In this document: positions 43,247-52,271 of the stretch, in pieces
Position numbering within the stretch: position 1 is the first letter of the stretch
How the letters are laid out: each line of letters opens with the position of its first letter
NCBI GenBank assembly: GCA_036825195.1
Contig: DAISYQ010000004.1
Coordinates: 1 to 64,000 of the forward strand
DNA: 64,000 nt
DNA from: UBA2210 sp036825195
Lineage (GTDB): Bacteria; Desulfobacterota; Syntrophia; Syntrophales; UBA2210
Reading direction: 5' to 3'
The notes under the pieces: model-generated
The model's input: only the letters and a program-made list of their open reading frames with translations
Database searches by the model: none
Told to the model about the DNA's origin: nothing
Position numbers and translations under genes: made by a program

Positions 43247-44593
43247 ATGAAAGATGTATTGACGGTTACAGAACTGACCCGGGCCATAAAAAATTTTCTG
43301 GAATCCGGGTTTGACGTCATATGGGTCACCGGGGAAATTTCCAATCTTCGCCGTCCCGGCTCGGGCCATGTATATTTCACCCTCAAGGATGAGGACAGCC
43401 AGATACGAACGGTTGCTTTCAGGAGTGCCGCGGAACGGCTGGGCTTCGATCTAGAAGATGGGATGGAGATCGTTTGCAGGGGAAAATTGAATATTTACCC
43501 TGCACGGGGCGAATACCAACTCATCATTGATGCCGCAGAGCCGAAGGGTCTCGGAGCACTTCAGAAGGCCTTTGAACAGCTCAAGGAGCGTCTGGGGAAA
43601 GAGGGTCTGTTCGATCCTTCCCACAAACGGGAGATACCCTTTCTGCCGGAGATGATCGGGATCGTAACATCACCTTCGGGGGCGGCTATCAGGGATATAT
43701 TGAATATCATCAGCAGGAGATTCCCATCCGTTGACATTATCATCGCTCCTGCCAGTGTTCAGGGAGCGGAAGCACCCCCGGAGATCTGTAATGCCATATC
43801 GGATCTGAACGCAATCGGTGTTGATGTCATTATTGTTACCAGGGGGGGCGGATCAATTGAGGACCTGTTCTGTTTTAACGATGAAAGGGTGGCACGGGCG
43901 ATCTATGCTTCAAGAATTCCCGTCATATCGGCCGTCGGTCACGAAATTGATTTCACCATCGCCGATTTTGTGGCTGATCTCAGGGCACCGACCCCCTCTG
44001 CCGCCGCGGAACTTGTCGTCCCCGACAGAAAAAATCTGATTGAAATAACCGATAGATTAAGAGCGCGTCTACTCCATATCTGCAGTATGTCGTTGCAGAA
44101 ATTACGAGACCGACTCGATGTCACCGTTGAGAGCTTGCGTGATCCGAGAGGAACCATTTCCGACCTGCGTATGGAACTGGATGACTGGTACGGCAGGCTA
44201 TCTGGAGGAATGCGACGAATTCTTGAAATGGGTGCTCACAGTCACCGTTCCGCAAACAGGGTGATGATGGGCCTCACTCCCGGGACACGGATACTGGAGT
44301 TGCGCCGCGAGATTGAAAATCTGAAGAAAGAATTGTATGTAAGAAACGGATTTTATATGGGCAATCTGAAGAGTATCCTTCAGAAAGAGATGTCCGCACT
44401 GGATAATCTGAGTCCTCTTTCCGTGTTGAAGAGAGGGTTTGGAATCATACGGCTGCCTGCCGGAAGCATCGTCAGTGATGTGGCTGTGCTCGCGGCAGAC
44501 GATTATGTCGATGTAACGGTTTCATCGGGAAGCTTCACGGCACGGGTACTGGAGATTTCACAGGAGCAAAAATATGACAGAGAAAAAATTTGA
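43247..44593 (+). CDS. xseA: Exodeoxyribonuclease VII large subunit
   Basis: A 448-residue XseA: N-terminal OB-fold (VTELTRAIKNFLESGFDVIWV, HVYFTLKDEDSQIRTVAFR) and the catalytic domain with IGIVTSPSGAAIRDILNII, VIIVTRGGGSIEDL, and VGHEIDFTIADFVADLRAPT. A coiled-coil region and the C-terminal LSVLKRGFGIIR complete it. It degrades single-stranded DNA together with XseB, whose gene overlaps by 20 bases. Confidence 0.96.
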   Translation: MKDVLTVTELTRAIKNFLESGFDVIWVTGEISNLRRPGSGHVYFTLKDEDSQIRTVAFRSAAERLGFDLEDGMEIVCRGKLNIYPARGEYQLIIDAAEPKGLGALQKAFEQLKERLGKEGLFDPSHKREIPFLPEMIGIVTSPSGAAIRDILNIISRRFPSVDIIIAPASVQGAEAPPEICNAISDLNAIGVDVIIVTRGGGSIEDLFCFNDERVARAIYASRIPVISAVGHEIDFTIADFVADLRAPTPSAAAELVVPDRKNLIEITDRLRARLLHICSMSLQKLRDRLDVTVESLRDPRGTISDLRMELDDWYGRLSGGMRRILEMGAHSHRSANRVMMGLTPGTRILELRREIENLKKELYVRNGFYMGNLKSILQKEMSALDNLSPLSVLKRGFGIIRLPAGSIVSDVAVLAADDYVDVTVSSGSFTARVLEISQEQKYDREKI

Positions 44594-44828
44594 GAAGGCC
44601 CTGGAGAAGCTGGAAGGGATTGTCAGAAAGATGGAAGAGGGGAACATGTCCCTCGAAGAGTCGCTCAAGGCATTCGAAGAAGGAATCAAGCTTTCCCGGT
44701 TTTGCACCGAAAAACTGGATGAAGCGGAGAAACGAGTCAAACTTCTCCTGAGGGAGGGCGATGCACTCACCGTAAAACCGTTCGGAGAAAAGGACGAGGA
44801 TCGTGAAGAACCGAATACCTTCTCTTGA
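44574..44828 (+). CDS. xseB: Exodeoxyribonuclease VII small subunit
   Basis: An 84-residue XseB: FEKALEKLEGIVRKMEEGNM and SLEESLKAFEEGIKLSRFC, then KLDEAEKRVKLLL. It caps the large subunit. It overlaps xseA at the start and ispA by 26 bases at the end. Confidence 0.95.
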   Translation: MTEKKFEKALEKLEGIVRKMEEGNMSLEESLKAFEEGIKLSRFCTEKLDEAEKRVKLLLREGDALTVKPFGEKDEDREEPNTFS

Positions 44829-45705
44829 AGAATATCTTGAGACAAAAAAGAATGTTGTCGACAGGGCCCTCGACGAGTACCTTCCGGAACTGATCGGATT
44901 TTCTGCTGAAATCTCCGATTCGATGAGATATACCCTGTTTGCCGGTGGAAAGAGGATACGGCCCGTGTTGTGTATGGCCTCGGCGGAAGCGGTCGGCGGC
45001 AGCCCAGAGTCCGTGATACCCGTTGCGTGCGCCATCGAGATGATCCATACCTATTCCCTGATCCATGACGACCTCCCATCGATGGACAACGATGACTACC
45101 GGAGGGGGAAACCCTCAAATCATAAGGCCTTCGGAGAAGGGGTGGCAGTTCTCGCGGGCGATGCCCTTCTCACCGAGGCCTTTTACCTTATGTCGGGGAA
45201 AAGCTCCCGGGGGATCTCTCCCGAAAAGAACCTTGCCATAATTCATGAGATATCGGAAGCGGCCGGATTCCGTGGGATGATAGGCGGCCAGGTGGCGGAT
45301 CTCAGGGCCGAAGGCAAGAACGTGGATATGGAAACCGTTGATTACATACATACCCACAAAACACAGGCGTTGATAACCGTTTCCATAAGGGCGGGCGCCA
45401 TAATAGCGGATGCCTGTGAAGACGACCTCAACGCACTCACGGAGTATGGTGAAAAAACGGGACTTGCCTTTCAAATAGCCGACGACATATTGGATATCGA
45501 AAGTTGCAGAACAATCCTCGGAAAAGACACCGGCAGTGACGAGGGACTCGGGAAGGCGACCTATCCGGCGCTGATCGGTCTGAAAGAATCCAAAGCGAGG
45601 ATGCGAACACTCGTGGAAGATGCTTTAGACGCCATACGTCACTTCGATGAAAAGGCCGAACCTCTCAGAATGATAGCGAGGTTCATCGCCGAACGAAAGT
45701 CATAG
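44803..45705 (+). CDS. ispA: Short-chain polyprenyl diphosphate synthase (farnesyl/geranylgeranyl)
   Basis: A 300-residue trans-prenyltransferase. The first aspartate-rich motif is HDDLPSMDNDD in the bacterial IspA form (D-D-x4-D), followed by RRGKPSNHKAFGE; the second is FQIADDILDIE. GGKRIRPVLCMASAEAV binds IPP. It starts with GTG inside xseB. The product length (C15 or C20) cannot be fixed by sequence reading. It belongs with dxs and ispH as the isoprenoid supply cluster. Confidence 0.94.
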   Translation: MKNRIPSLEEYLETKKNVVDRALDEYLPELIGFSAEISDSMRYTLFAGGKRIRPVLCMASAEAVGGSPESVIPVACAIEMIHTYSLIHDDLPSMDNDDYRRGKPSNHKAFGEGVAVLAGDALLTEAFYLMSGKSSRGISPEKNLAIIHEISEAAGFRGMIGGQVADLRAEGKNVDMETVDYIHTHKTQALITVSIRAGAIIADACEDDLNALTEYGEKTGLAFQIADDILDIESCRTILGKDTGSDEGLGKATYPALIGLKESKARMRTLVEDALDAIRHFDEKAEPLRMIARFIAERKS

Positions 45706-45732
45706 GTTATTATAGACCCGGAGATTGTTTTT

Positions 45733-47619
45733 ATGGATGACAAGGCAGGTATATTAGAGAAAATAAACGCTCCTGAAGACATCAGATGTCTGAGTATCGA
45801 AGATTTGGAAATCCTTGCCGGCGAAATCAGGCAGGAGATACTGGCGGTGGTTTCCAACAACGGCGGTCACCTCGCACCATCCCTGGGAGCGGTGGAACTC
45901 ACTCTGGCCATTCATTACGTGTTTAACACACCGGTTGATAAGGTCATATGGGATGTCGGTCATCAGGCGTATGCGCACAAGATCATTACCGGCAGGAAAG
46001 CAGCGTTTCATACTCTCAGACAGATGGGGGGCATTAGCGGGTTTCCTAAACGGGAAGAGAGCATATACGATGTTTTCGGTGCCGGTCACAGCAGTACCTC
46101 CATATCCGCCGCTGCCGGCATCGCCGATGCGCGGTGTCTCGAAAACGGCACCTATAAAGTCATCGCCGTCATTGGGGACGGTTCAATGACCGCCGGCATG
46201 GCATTTGAAGGGCTTAACTGGTCCGGTGACAGAGAAAAGGACCTAATCGTCATCCTGAACGATAATGAGATGTCCATCTCCCCCAATGTGGGCGCCATGT
46301 CGTCGTACCTGAACCGTATCATGACGGGTCAGCAGATTATACGGCTGAGAACGAAAATCCACAGCTTTCTCAAAACGATACCCGGTATTGGAGAACATGT
46401 CATCAAATTTGCCAGGCAAACGGAAGAATCTCTCAAGGCATTTGTCGTTCCGGGTATGCTGTTCGAAGAGCTAGGGTTTAAGTATATCGGCCCGCTCGAA
46501 GGACACCGCCTCAATCATTTGATAAAGAATCTCCAGAATGTAAAGGCTATGGAACGGCCCGTTCTGGTTCATGTCATAACCAAGAAGGGAAAGGGCTATC
46601 GATTTGCCGAAAAGGAACCGTCCCGATTTCATGGCATAGGGGCGTTTGATATCGCTACGGGAGAATCTATTCAGCCGGACAGCGCCGGACCGTCGTACAC
46701 GAAAATCTTCGGCCGCACCATGGTACACATGGCGCGTGAGAATCCTTCGATCGTTGCGATAACGGCCGCCATGGCAAGCGGGACAGGCCTCGACGAGTTC
46801 TCACGGGAATTTCCCGAACGGTTTTATGATGTCGGCATCGCCGAGCAGCATGGAGTGACGTTTGCCGCAGGTTTGGCCACGGAGGGATTTATACCGGTGG
46901 TCGCCATATATTCCACCTTTCTGCAGCGGGCATACGACCAGGTTCTCCATGATGTATGTCTTCAGAAGCTGCCCGTCGTTTTCGCCCTTGACAGGGGAGG
47001 CTTTGTGGGAGACGACGGTCCCACGCACCACGGACTGTTTGATTACTCCTACCTTCGATCCATCCCGAATATCGTTGTTATGGCCCCCAAAGATGAAAAT
47101 GAACTCCAGCACATGCTCAAGACGGCAATTTTATGTAAAGGCCCCGCTTCGATACGGTATCCGCGGGGTGAAGGGACCGGTGTCCTTCTTGATGAAACCC
47201 CGGAAAGCATCGAGATCGGAAAGGCCGAAATTGTCCGCACCGGCGGGGATGTGGCCATAATCGCCATCGGTTCTACTGTATACCCTTCCATCGCAGCCGC
47301 CCAGATACTTGCCGGAAAGGGTATCGAAGCGACCGTCGTCAACAGTCGTTTCGTGAAACCCCTTGATACGGCTCTGTTATGCGACATAGCATCCTCCCAC
47401 AAAAAGATGATCATCGTTGAAGAGAACGTCCTTATGGGCGGATTCGGCAGCGCTGTTCTCGAACTGTTTTCGGAGAAGGGAATCTCGGGAATTACCGTGA
47501 AACGGCTTGGCATCAGGGATGAATTCGTGGAGCATGCGACACAGGCCCAGTTGAGAAGAATGCACGGCATTGACGCGGACGGTATTGCACAGGCCGTTCA
47601 ACATATTATGGGTGAATGA
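45733..47619 (+). CDS. dxs: 1-deoxy-D-xylulose-5-phosphate synthase
   Basis: A 628-residue thiamine-diphosphate enzyme, the first step of the MEP pathway (pyruvate plus glyceraldehyde-3-phosphate). Landmarks: GHLAPSLGAVELTLAIHYVF, DVGHQAYAHKIITGR, the ThDP motif GDGSMTAGMAFEGLN through NDNEMSISPNVG, DVGIAEQHGVTFAAGLA and DRGGFVGDDGPTHHG. Length is normal. It follows ispA by 27 bases. Confidence 0.97.
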   Translation: MDDKAGILEKINAPEDIRCLSIEDLEILAGEIRQEILAVVSNNGGHLAPSLGAVELTLAIHYVFNTPVDKVIWDVGHQAYAHKIITGRKAAFHTLRQMGGISGFPKREESIYDVFGAGHSSTSISAAAGIADARCLENGTYKVIAVIGDGSMTAGMAFEGLNWSGDREKDLIVILNDNEMSISPNVGAMSSYLNRIMTGQQIIRLRTKIHSFLKTIPGIGEHVIKFARQTEESLKAFVVPGMLFEELGFKYIGPLEGHRLNHLIKNLQNVKAMERPVLVHVITKKGKGYRFAEKEPSRFHGIGAFDIATGESIQPDSAGPSYTKIFGRTMVHMARENPSIVAITAAMASGTGLDEFSREFPERFYDVGIAEQHGVTFAAGLATEGFIPVVAIYSTFLQRAYDQVLHDVCLQKLPVVFALDRGGFVGDDGPTHHGLFDYSYLRSIPNIVVMAPKDENELQHMLKTAILCKGPASIRYPRGEGTGVLLDETPESIEIGKAEIVRTGGDVAIIAIGSTVYPSIAAAQILAGKGIEATVVNSRFVKPLDTALLCDIASSHKKMIIVEENVLMGGFGSAVLELFSEKGISGITVKRLGIRDEFVEHATQAQLRRMHGIDADGIAQAVQHIMGE

Positions 47620-47730
47620 GCAAGCGAGGGCTTGGCCCACGGTGGCGATATGCTTCATCCGGCACGGCAGTACTTTGGCGATCCTTGAGGCTAACAATCC
47701 CCGACTTTTTACAAACCCGGAACTCGAAAC

Positions 47731-48489
47731 GTGAAGTCAGAAAACCAAAAATCAAAAATCAGGCTGGACAAGCTTCTGGTTGACAGAGGCCTTGCGGCAA
47801 CCCGCGAGAGGGCCAGAGCTCTTATTATGTCGGGCCTGGTTGTGGTTGGTGAGGAGAGGATTGACAAGGCGGGAACCCCTGTACGCCATGACGCAGTGAT
47901 ACGGATAAAGGGTGGCGAGAACCCCTATGTCAGCAGAGGAGGATTAAAACTCAAGGGAGCTCTGCAGCAGTTCGATGTCGATGTAGCGGGTATGGTGGCC
48001 CTGGATATCGGCGCCTCCACGGGTGGATTTACGGACTGTCTCATCCAGGAAGGTGCTCGAAAGGTCTATGCGATAGATGTGGGGTACGGTCAGCTCGACT
48101 GGAAGCTCAGAACGGACAGGAGGGTGATACTGTTTGAGAAAACCAACATCAGATACTTTTCAGGTGAAGGTATTGAAGACATCATAGATATGGCGGTGAT
48201 CGATGTCTCCTTTATTTCCCTGAGGCTGGTATTGCCCGTCGTCGTCAGACTCATCGGCGAGCATGCCTTCATCCTCGCCCTGATCAAGCCGCAGTTTGAA
48301 GTTGGCAGAGATGAAGTCGGAAAAGGGGTTATCAGAGATTCCGGATTACACAGGAAAGTCGTTGATGAAATTGTAAAATTTTCGGAAGAACTGGGTCTCG
48401 AAACGATGGGAACCTGCGAGTCGCCGATTACCGGTCCTGCCGGAAACAGGGAATTTTTCCTGTATGCCGGAAAACATGTAGAAGATTGA
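47731..48489 (+). CDS. TlyA-family rRNA 2'-O-methyltransferase / hemolysin-like
   Basis: A 252-residue protein: N-terminal S4 RNA-binding domain (RLDKLLVDRGLAATRERARA, GLVVVGEERIDKAG), then an FtsJ/RrmJ-type methyltransferase domain (YVSRGGLKLKGAL, VALDIGASTGGFTDCLIQEG, YAIDVGYGQLDWKLR, LALIKPQFEVG). TlyA enzymes 2'-O-methylate 16S/23S rRNA. A GTG start follows. It sits between dxs and ispH, a placement seen in many bacteria. Confidence 0.93.
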   Translation: MKSENQKSKIRLDKLLVDRGLAATRERARALIMSGLVVVGEERIDKAGTPVRHDAVIRIKGGENPYVSRGGLKLKGALQQFDVDVAGMVALDIGASTGGFTDCLIQEGARKVYAIDVGYGQLDWKLRTDRRVILFEKTNIRYFSGEGIEDIIDMAVIDVSFISLRLVLPVVVRLIGEHAFILALIKPQFEVGRDEVGKGVIRDSGLHRKVVDEIVKFSEELGLETMGTCESPITGPAGNREFFLYAGKHVED

Positions 48490-48503
48490 TACGGGAATGA
48501 ACG

Positions 48504-50225
48504 ATGGGAGTTAAACTAGCCGAGACGGCAGGCTTCTGCATGGGTGTGAAGAGGGCGGTAGACATCGTCCTCGATATAGCCTGTCATAAGGGGGGCAAAA
48601 CGGTATACACATACGGCCCCCTCATACATAATCCTCAAACAGTCCAGCTTCTCAAGGAACGGGGGATTGTTCCGTTAGAGAGTATCGACCAAATTGAGGA
48701 CGGCATCATAGTCATCAGGGCCCATGGAGTATCTCCTCTGGAAAGGGAGAGGATCAGAGAAAAGGGTGTAGAGATTGTAGACGCCACCTGCCCCAAGGTT
48801 GCGAGTGTCCAGGCAATAATCAAAAAGCATGCGGCACTGGGCTACACAATTATCATCGTCGGCGATAAAGAGCATCCGGAAGTTGCCAGCCTTCTGGGAT
48901 ATTCATCCGGGAGAGGGATAGTCATTAACGACAAAAAGGATGTTGCTCCCCTTCAGCAGCACGACAAGATCTGCGTCGTTGCCCAGACCACCCAGGATTC
49001 TGCGGCATACAAAGAGATTGCTCGAGAGATTACCCGTAAATTTCCCGGAGCCATGGTCTTTGATACCATCTGTAATTCGACCGAAATGAGACAGGCCGAA
49101 ATCAAAAAGATGGCCGCTACCATGGATGGGATCATCATTGTAGGCGGGAAGGACAGCGCGAATACCCGCAGACTTGCCGCGATATCGCAAGACTGCGGAA
49201 CGCGAACGGTCCATATCGAGACGGCAGAGGAACTGAACGGCACGGATCTCAGTGGGTTCAAAAACATAGGCGTCTCTGCCGGAGCGTCCACGCCGAACTG
49301 GATAACGGAAGGGGTAATCGATTACCTTACCCACAATCAAAGAGAAACCGTGCCGTGGAAACTGAGAGGTCTTTATAACCTCTGGATATTTCTCCTCAGA
49401 ACAGATATCTCTTCCGCCATCGGTGCCGGATTCCTCTCCCTCGCCAGTATGTTTCTTCAGGGCCTTGGAGTGAGTGTATCAAATATTCTGATCGCCGCCT
49501 TATGTGTATTCGCGATACATACCATCAACAGACTGCAGGAAAGAAGCTTCGGAAGAATTCAAGGAAGCTTCAGAGAAGGGTCCTACCTACAACACAGGGG
49601 AAGCTATATGACCGCTGCCATAACCTCTCTTGTGCTTGCGTCCGTCCTTTCATTTTTAGAGGGCCCGGTGACTTTTATCCTGGTCGGGTTTATCTCACTT
49701 TCCGGTGTCCTCTATAATGCTACCGTGTGGGGGAAAAGGCTGGAGGATGTGCCCGGTTCAAAGAATATCTTTACCGCTCTGGGATGGGCCGTCGTGACTG
49801 CCGTCATTCCGCAGGTAAGTGTCAGCCTTGAGATAACATGTTCAATGGTGGTGGCCTTTCTGTTCGTGTTTGTCCTGGTCTTCTCAAAGTCCGTCCTCTC
49901 AGATACGATCGATATCCAGAGCGATCGACTGATCGGCCGTGAAACGATACCGGTTATTATGGGAGAAGGTCGAGCCAGGATTCTGCTGAAAGGAGTATCG
50001 ATTCTTGCCGGGATCATGCTGATTGCCGCAATACCGGCAGGGTGTGTTCCTTCCATGAGCCTAGGATTGGCACTGCTGGTTCCGGTGTTTTATATATGGA
50101 TTTGTATGGAGCTTTGTGATAGAAAAGTTCGATTTTCCAGGATGGAATTGGAGGGACTGCTGGGGATAAACTATATGATTGCAGGGTTGAGCGCCTGCTT
50201 ATGGTTTATTGCAACGAAGATATGA
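48504..50225 (+). CDS. ispH: IspH (HMBPP reductase) fused to a UbiA-like membrane prenyltransferase domain
   Basis: A 573-residue fusion. Residues 1-285 are a complete IspH: the three [4Fe-4S] cysteines lie in GFCMGVKRAV, VDATCPKVASV and DTICNSTEMRQ, with LIHNPQ, RAHGVSP, GDKEHPEV, GGKDSANTRRL and SAGASTPNW around the active site. Residues ~290-573 contain about seven transmembrane helices and resemble UbiA prenyltransferases: the second Asp motif is intact (DTIDIQSDRLIGRETIPVIMG), but the first (normally N-D-x-x-D-x-x-x-D) reads NRLQERSFG, keeping only the Asn with a Glu at the second position. IspH makes IPP/DMAPP; the membrane half may be a degenerate or atypical prenyltransferase. There is no stop or start between the halves. 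Confidence 0.9.
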   Translation: MGVKLAETAGFCMGVKRAVDIVLDIACHKGGKTVYTYGPLIHNPQTVQLLKERGIVPLESIDQIEDGIIVIRAHGVSPLERERIREKGVEIVDATCPKVASVQAIIKKHAALGYTIIIVGDKEHPEVASLLGYSSGRGIVINDKKDVAPLQQHDKICVVAQTTQDSAAYKEIAREITRKFPGAMVFDTICNSTEMRQAEIKKMAATMDGIIIVGGKDSANTRRLAAISQDCGTRTVHIETAEELNGTDLSGFKNIGVSAGASTPNWITEGVIDYLTHNQRETVPWKLRGLYNLWIFLLRTDISSAIGAGFLSLASMFLQGLGVSVSNILIAALCVFAIHTINRLQERSFGRIQGSFREGSYLQHRGSYMTAAITSLVLASVLSFLEGPVTFILVGFISLSGVLYNATVWGKRLEDVPGSKNIFTALGWAVVTAVIPQVSVSLEITCSMVVAFLFVFVLVFSKSVLSDTIDIQSDRLIGRETIPVIMGEGRARILLKGVSILAGIMLIAAIPAGCVPSMSLGLALLVPVFYIWICMELCDRKVRFSRMELEGLLGINYMIAGLSACLWFIATKI

Positions 50226-50479
50226 TGGCGTTGCTAGTCTTGATTCTTCAGGACTGTATTCCGATATATTTCTCCTTACTGCAACGTCTCATTGTACATA
50301 TGCTCCAATCCCTATGGTCCGTACGTACTCCTCGTCGGTGGCACATGTCGAGGGAATGTGATACAACCGAACCACTCCTGACCTGGAAGAGACCCGGCTG
50401 GTGGTATGCTTCCGTGAGGAAATTGTAACGGTACCGTCTGGCTCCCGGTTTATTACAGCATGTCGGGAAAGAAGGAAAA

Positions 50480-51091
50480 TTGTACATAAGGAAATTATCA
50501 TTGTATTTGCATGTGAAAAAAACTCTCTTTTTTGTCTTGCTCTTTGTAACGCTTGCGGCCTGTGGAGAGATACGGTTTTCTCAGGTAACGCCGGGTACTG
50601 AGACCTTCCATCCTGATACGATATGCGTGCTTCCTGTCGAGACAGATGCTTTTCCGGATGCCAAGGGGGTGGTCGGCCCACTTATCGCTGATGCAGTGGG
50701 TAAAAAGGGATACTTTTCCGGTGTTGTTTCCCCGAAGGATACAAGAAAACTGATGGAGAATGATGACAAACTGGCAAAGGCAATGTCCGATTACCTTGAA
50801 AAGTTGAAAAAGGTGAGCTTTTCAGACTCTGATATAAGCAAATATATAGGCAAACGGTGTGATACGGATGCCATCCTTGTTGTGGAAGTGGATTTCTGGA
50901 ATTATACGACACGGGGAGAAGATAAGCTTGCCAAGGTCGGATTCAGTATGGAGCTGATTGAGGCACAAACGGGAAAGATTATGTGGAGGGCAAAACATTA
51001 CGATACGGAAGGCTACAAGTGGTTCAAACCGGATCTTGCCGATCTTGCAAACAAGGTTGCTGATAAGATGATTTCCCGTATGCCTCATTAG
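50480..51091 (+). CDS. Small lipoprotein, unassigned
   Basis: A 203-residue lipoprotein: start TTG (AAGGA five bases upstream), basic N-terminus, hydrophobic LFFVLLFVTLAA-C lipobox. The mature part begins with beta-strand-like ICVLPVETDAFPDAKG and has VVGPLIADAVGKKGYFSGVV, DTDAILVVEVDFWNY and a C-terminal helix. The shape (I-x-V-L-P ... C-D-T-D-A-I-L ... I-M-W-R-A) resembles GNA1162/DUF799-like lipoproteins and broadly the one inside the his cluster. A GTG at 50513 is an alternative start. The 254 bases before it hold no gene. Confidence 0.7.
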   Translation: MYIRKLSLYLHVKKTLFFVLLFVTLAACGEIRFSQVTPGTETFHPDTICVLPVETDAFPDAKGVVGPLIADAVGKKGYFSGVVSPKDTRKLMENDDKLAKAMSDYLEKLKKVSFSDSDISKYIGKRCDTDAILVVEVDFWNYTTRGEDKLAKVGFSMELIEAQTGKIMWRAKHYDTEGYKWFKPDLADLANKVADKMISRMPH

Positions 51092-51127
51092 GAAAGAAGA
51101 GAAACAAAACCATAAGGAGATATTGAA

Positions 51128-51349
51128 ATGGAAGAAGAGGTTCGAGCACTATTGAATGACGTCAGGCCCTCTCTACAGGCAGACGGCGGCGATGTCGAGT
51201 TCGTTGACGTCACCGAAGGCGGCATTGTAAAGGTACGACTCAAGGGAGCCTGCGGCAGTTGTCCCATGGCTCAGATGACGCTGAAGATGGGTATCGAAAG
51301 ATACCTTAAGGAAAAAATTCCGGGAGTCGTTGAGGTTGTAGCAGTTTAA
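51128..51349 (+). CDS. NifU C-terminal-domain (NFU) iron-sulfur scaffold
   Basis: A 73-residue stand-alone NFU domain: ALLNDVRPSLQADGGDVEFV, then the cluster-binding GACGSCPMAQMTLKMGIERY. Two such proteins share a [4Fe-4S] cluster through C-x-x-C and pass it to apo-proteins. AAGGAGA precedes the ATG. It sits just before a ferredoxin gene. Confidence 0.94.
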   Translation: MEEEVRALLNDVRPSLQADGGDVEFVDVTEGGIVKVRLKGACGSCPMAQMTLKMGIERYLKEKIPGVVEVVAV

Positions 51350-51388
51350 ACGACAAACCCGTAAATCATATATGGAGGTTATAGTAGC

Positions 51389-51574
51389 ATGGCATATGTA
51401 ATCACAGATGAGTGTATTAGTTGTGGAAGTTGCGAGGATGAATGTCCTGTAAGTGCAATAAGTGAAGGGGACGACAGGTATGTAATCGACCCGGATGCAT
51501 GCACCGATTGCGGTGCCTGTTCCGACGTCTGCCCGGTAGAAGCCATAGAACCCGGTGTAGAAAAAGGTAACTAG
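51389..51574 (+). CDS. 2[4Fe-4S] ferredoxin
   Basis: A 61-residue clostridial-type ferredoxin with two full clusters: C-I-S-C-G-S-C-E-D-E-C-P and C-T-D-C-G-A-C-S-D-V-C-P. It is expected to carry low-potential electrons for anaerobic metabolism. The ribosome site is GGAGG. Confidence 0.96.
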   Translation: MAYVITDECISCGSCEDECPVSAISEGDDRYVIDPDACTDCGACSDVCPVEAIEPGVEKGN

Positions 51575-51624
51575 CATCCCGGCGTGTCGTGAGTTTTTAA
51601 TCCAGTTTTGCAAGACCGGATGGT

Positions 51625-52266
51625 ATGGGTGTATTCGTTACATTTGAGGGAATAGAAGGTTCCGGAAAGACGACCCAGATCAGGAAGGCCGGTGATTACC
51701 TGAGGGGAAAGAGAGTACCTTTTGTGATCACCGGTGAACCGGGTGGAACTCTCCTAGGGAACGAACTGAGAAAAATTCTGCTGGACAGGACTGCGCTTGC
51801 CCTGTCCGGTAGAACGGAATTGTTGCTCTTCGCAGCGGACAGGGCACAGCACGTTGAGGAGGTGATAGCACCTGCTCTGCAAAGGGGAGAAATCGTCCTG
51901 TGCGATCGCTTTTCTGACGCTACTGTTGCCTATCAGGGTTACGGAAGAAACGAGGATATCAAATCCGTTCGGGCACTGTGCGATTTTGCGTCTCAATCCC
52001 TAGTTCCTGATATGACGCTTCTTTTCGATATTCCGGCCGACCAGGGACTTGCAAGGGTAATAGATCGTGCTCAAAGGGCGGGACATGCTCCCCGTAAGGA
52101 TCGCTTCGAGAGAGAACACCTGAGGTTTCACGAGACAATCAGAAGCGGGTATCTTGCACTGGCCGGAGAGAACCCCGATAGATTCAAGGTAATAGACGCT
52201 TCCAGAGATGTTTCTGAAGTGCACCGGGAAGTGTGCGTGTATCTGGAGGGATTGATTACGAGATAG
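51625..52266 (+). CDS. tmk: Thymidylate kinase
   Basis: A 213-residue dTMP kinase. P-loop FEGIEGSGKTTQ; the DRY/F motif is LCDRFSDATVAYQGYGR; the lid region is RAGHAPRKDRFERE. It phosphorylates dTMP for DNA synthesis. It starts the tmk-holB-ricT-metG run. The holB start follows the tmk stop by five bases. Confidence 0.95.
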   Translation: MGVFVTFEGIEGSGKTTQIRKAGDYLRGKRVPFVITGEPGGTLLGNELRKILLDRTALALSGRTELLLFAADRAQHVEEVIAPALQRGEIVLCDRFSDATVAYQGYGRNEDIKSVRALCDFASQSLVPDMTLLFDIPADQGLARVIDRAQRAGHAPRKDRFEREHLRFHETIRSGYLALAGENPDRFKVIDASRDVSEVHREVCVYLEGLITR

Positions 52267-52271
52267 GGCTT

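Noticed and set aside
42733..43386. RidA gene with a 90-residue N-terminal extension
   Set aside because: The extension is unlike any RidA, overlaps the xseA start region, and a good ribosome site precedes the standard ATG at 43116.
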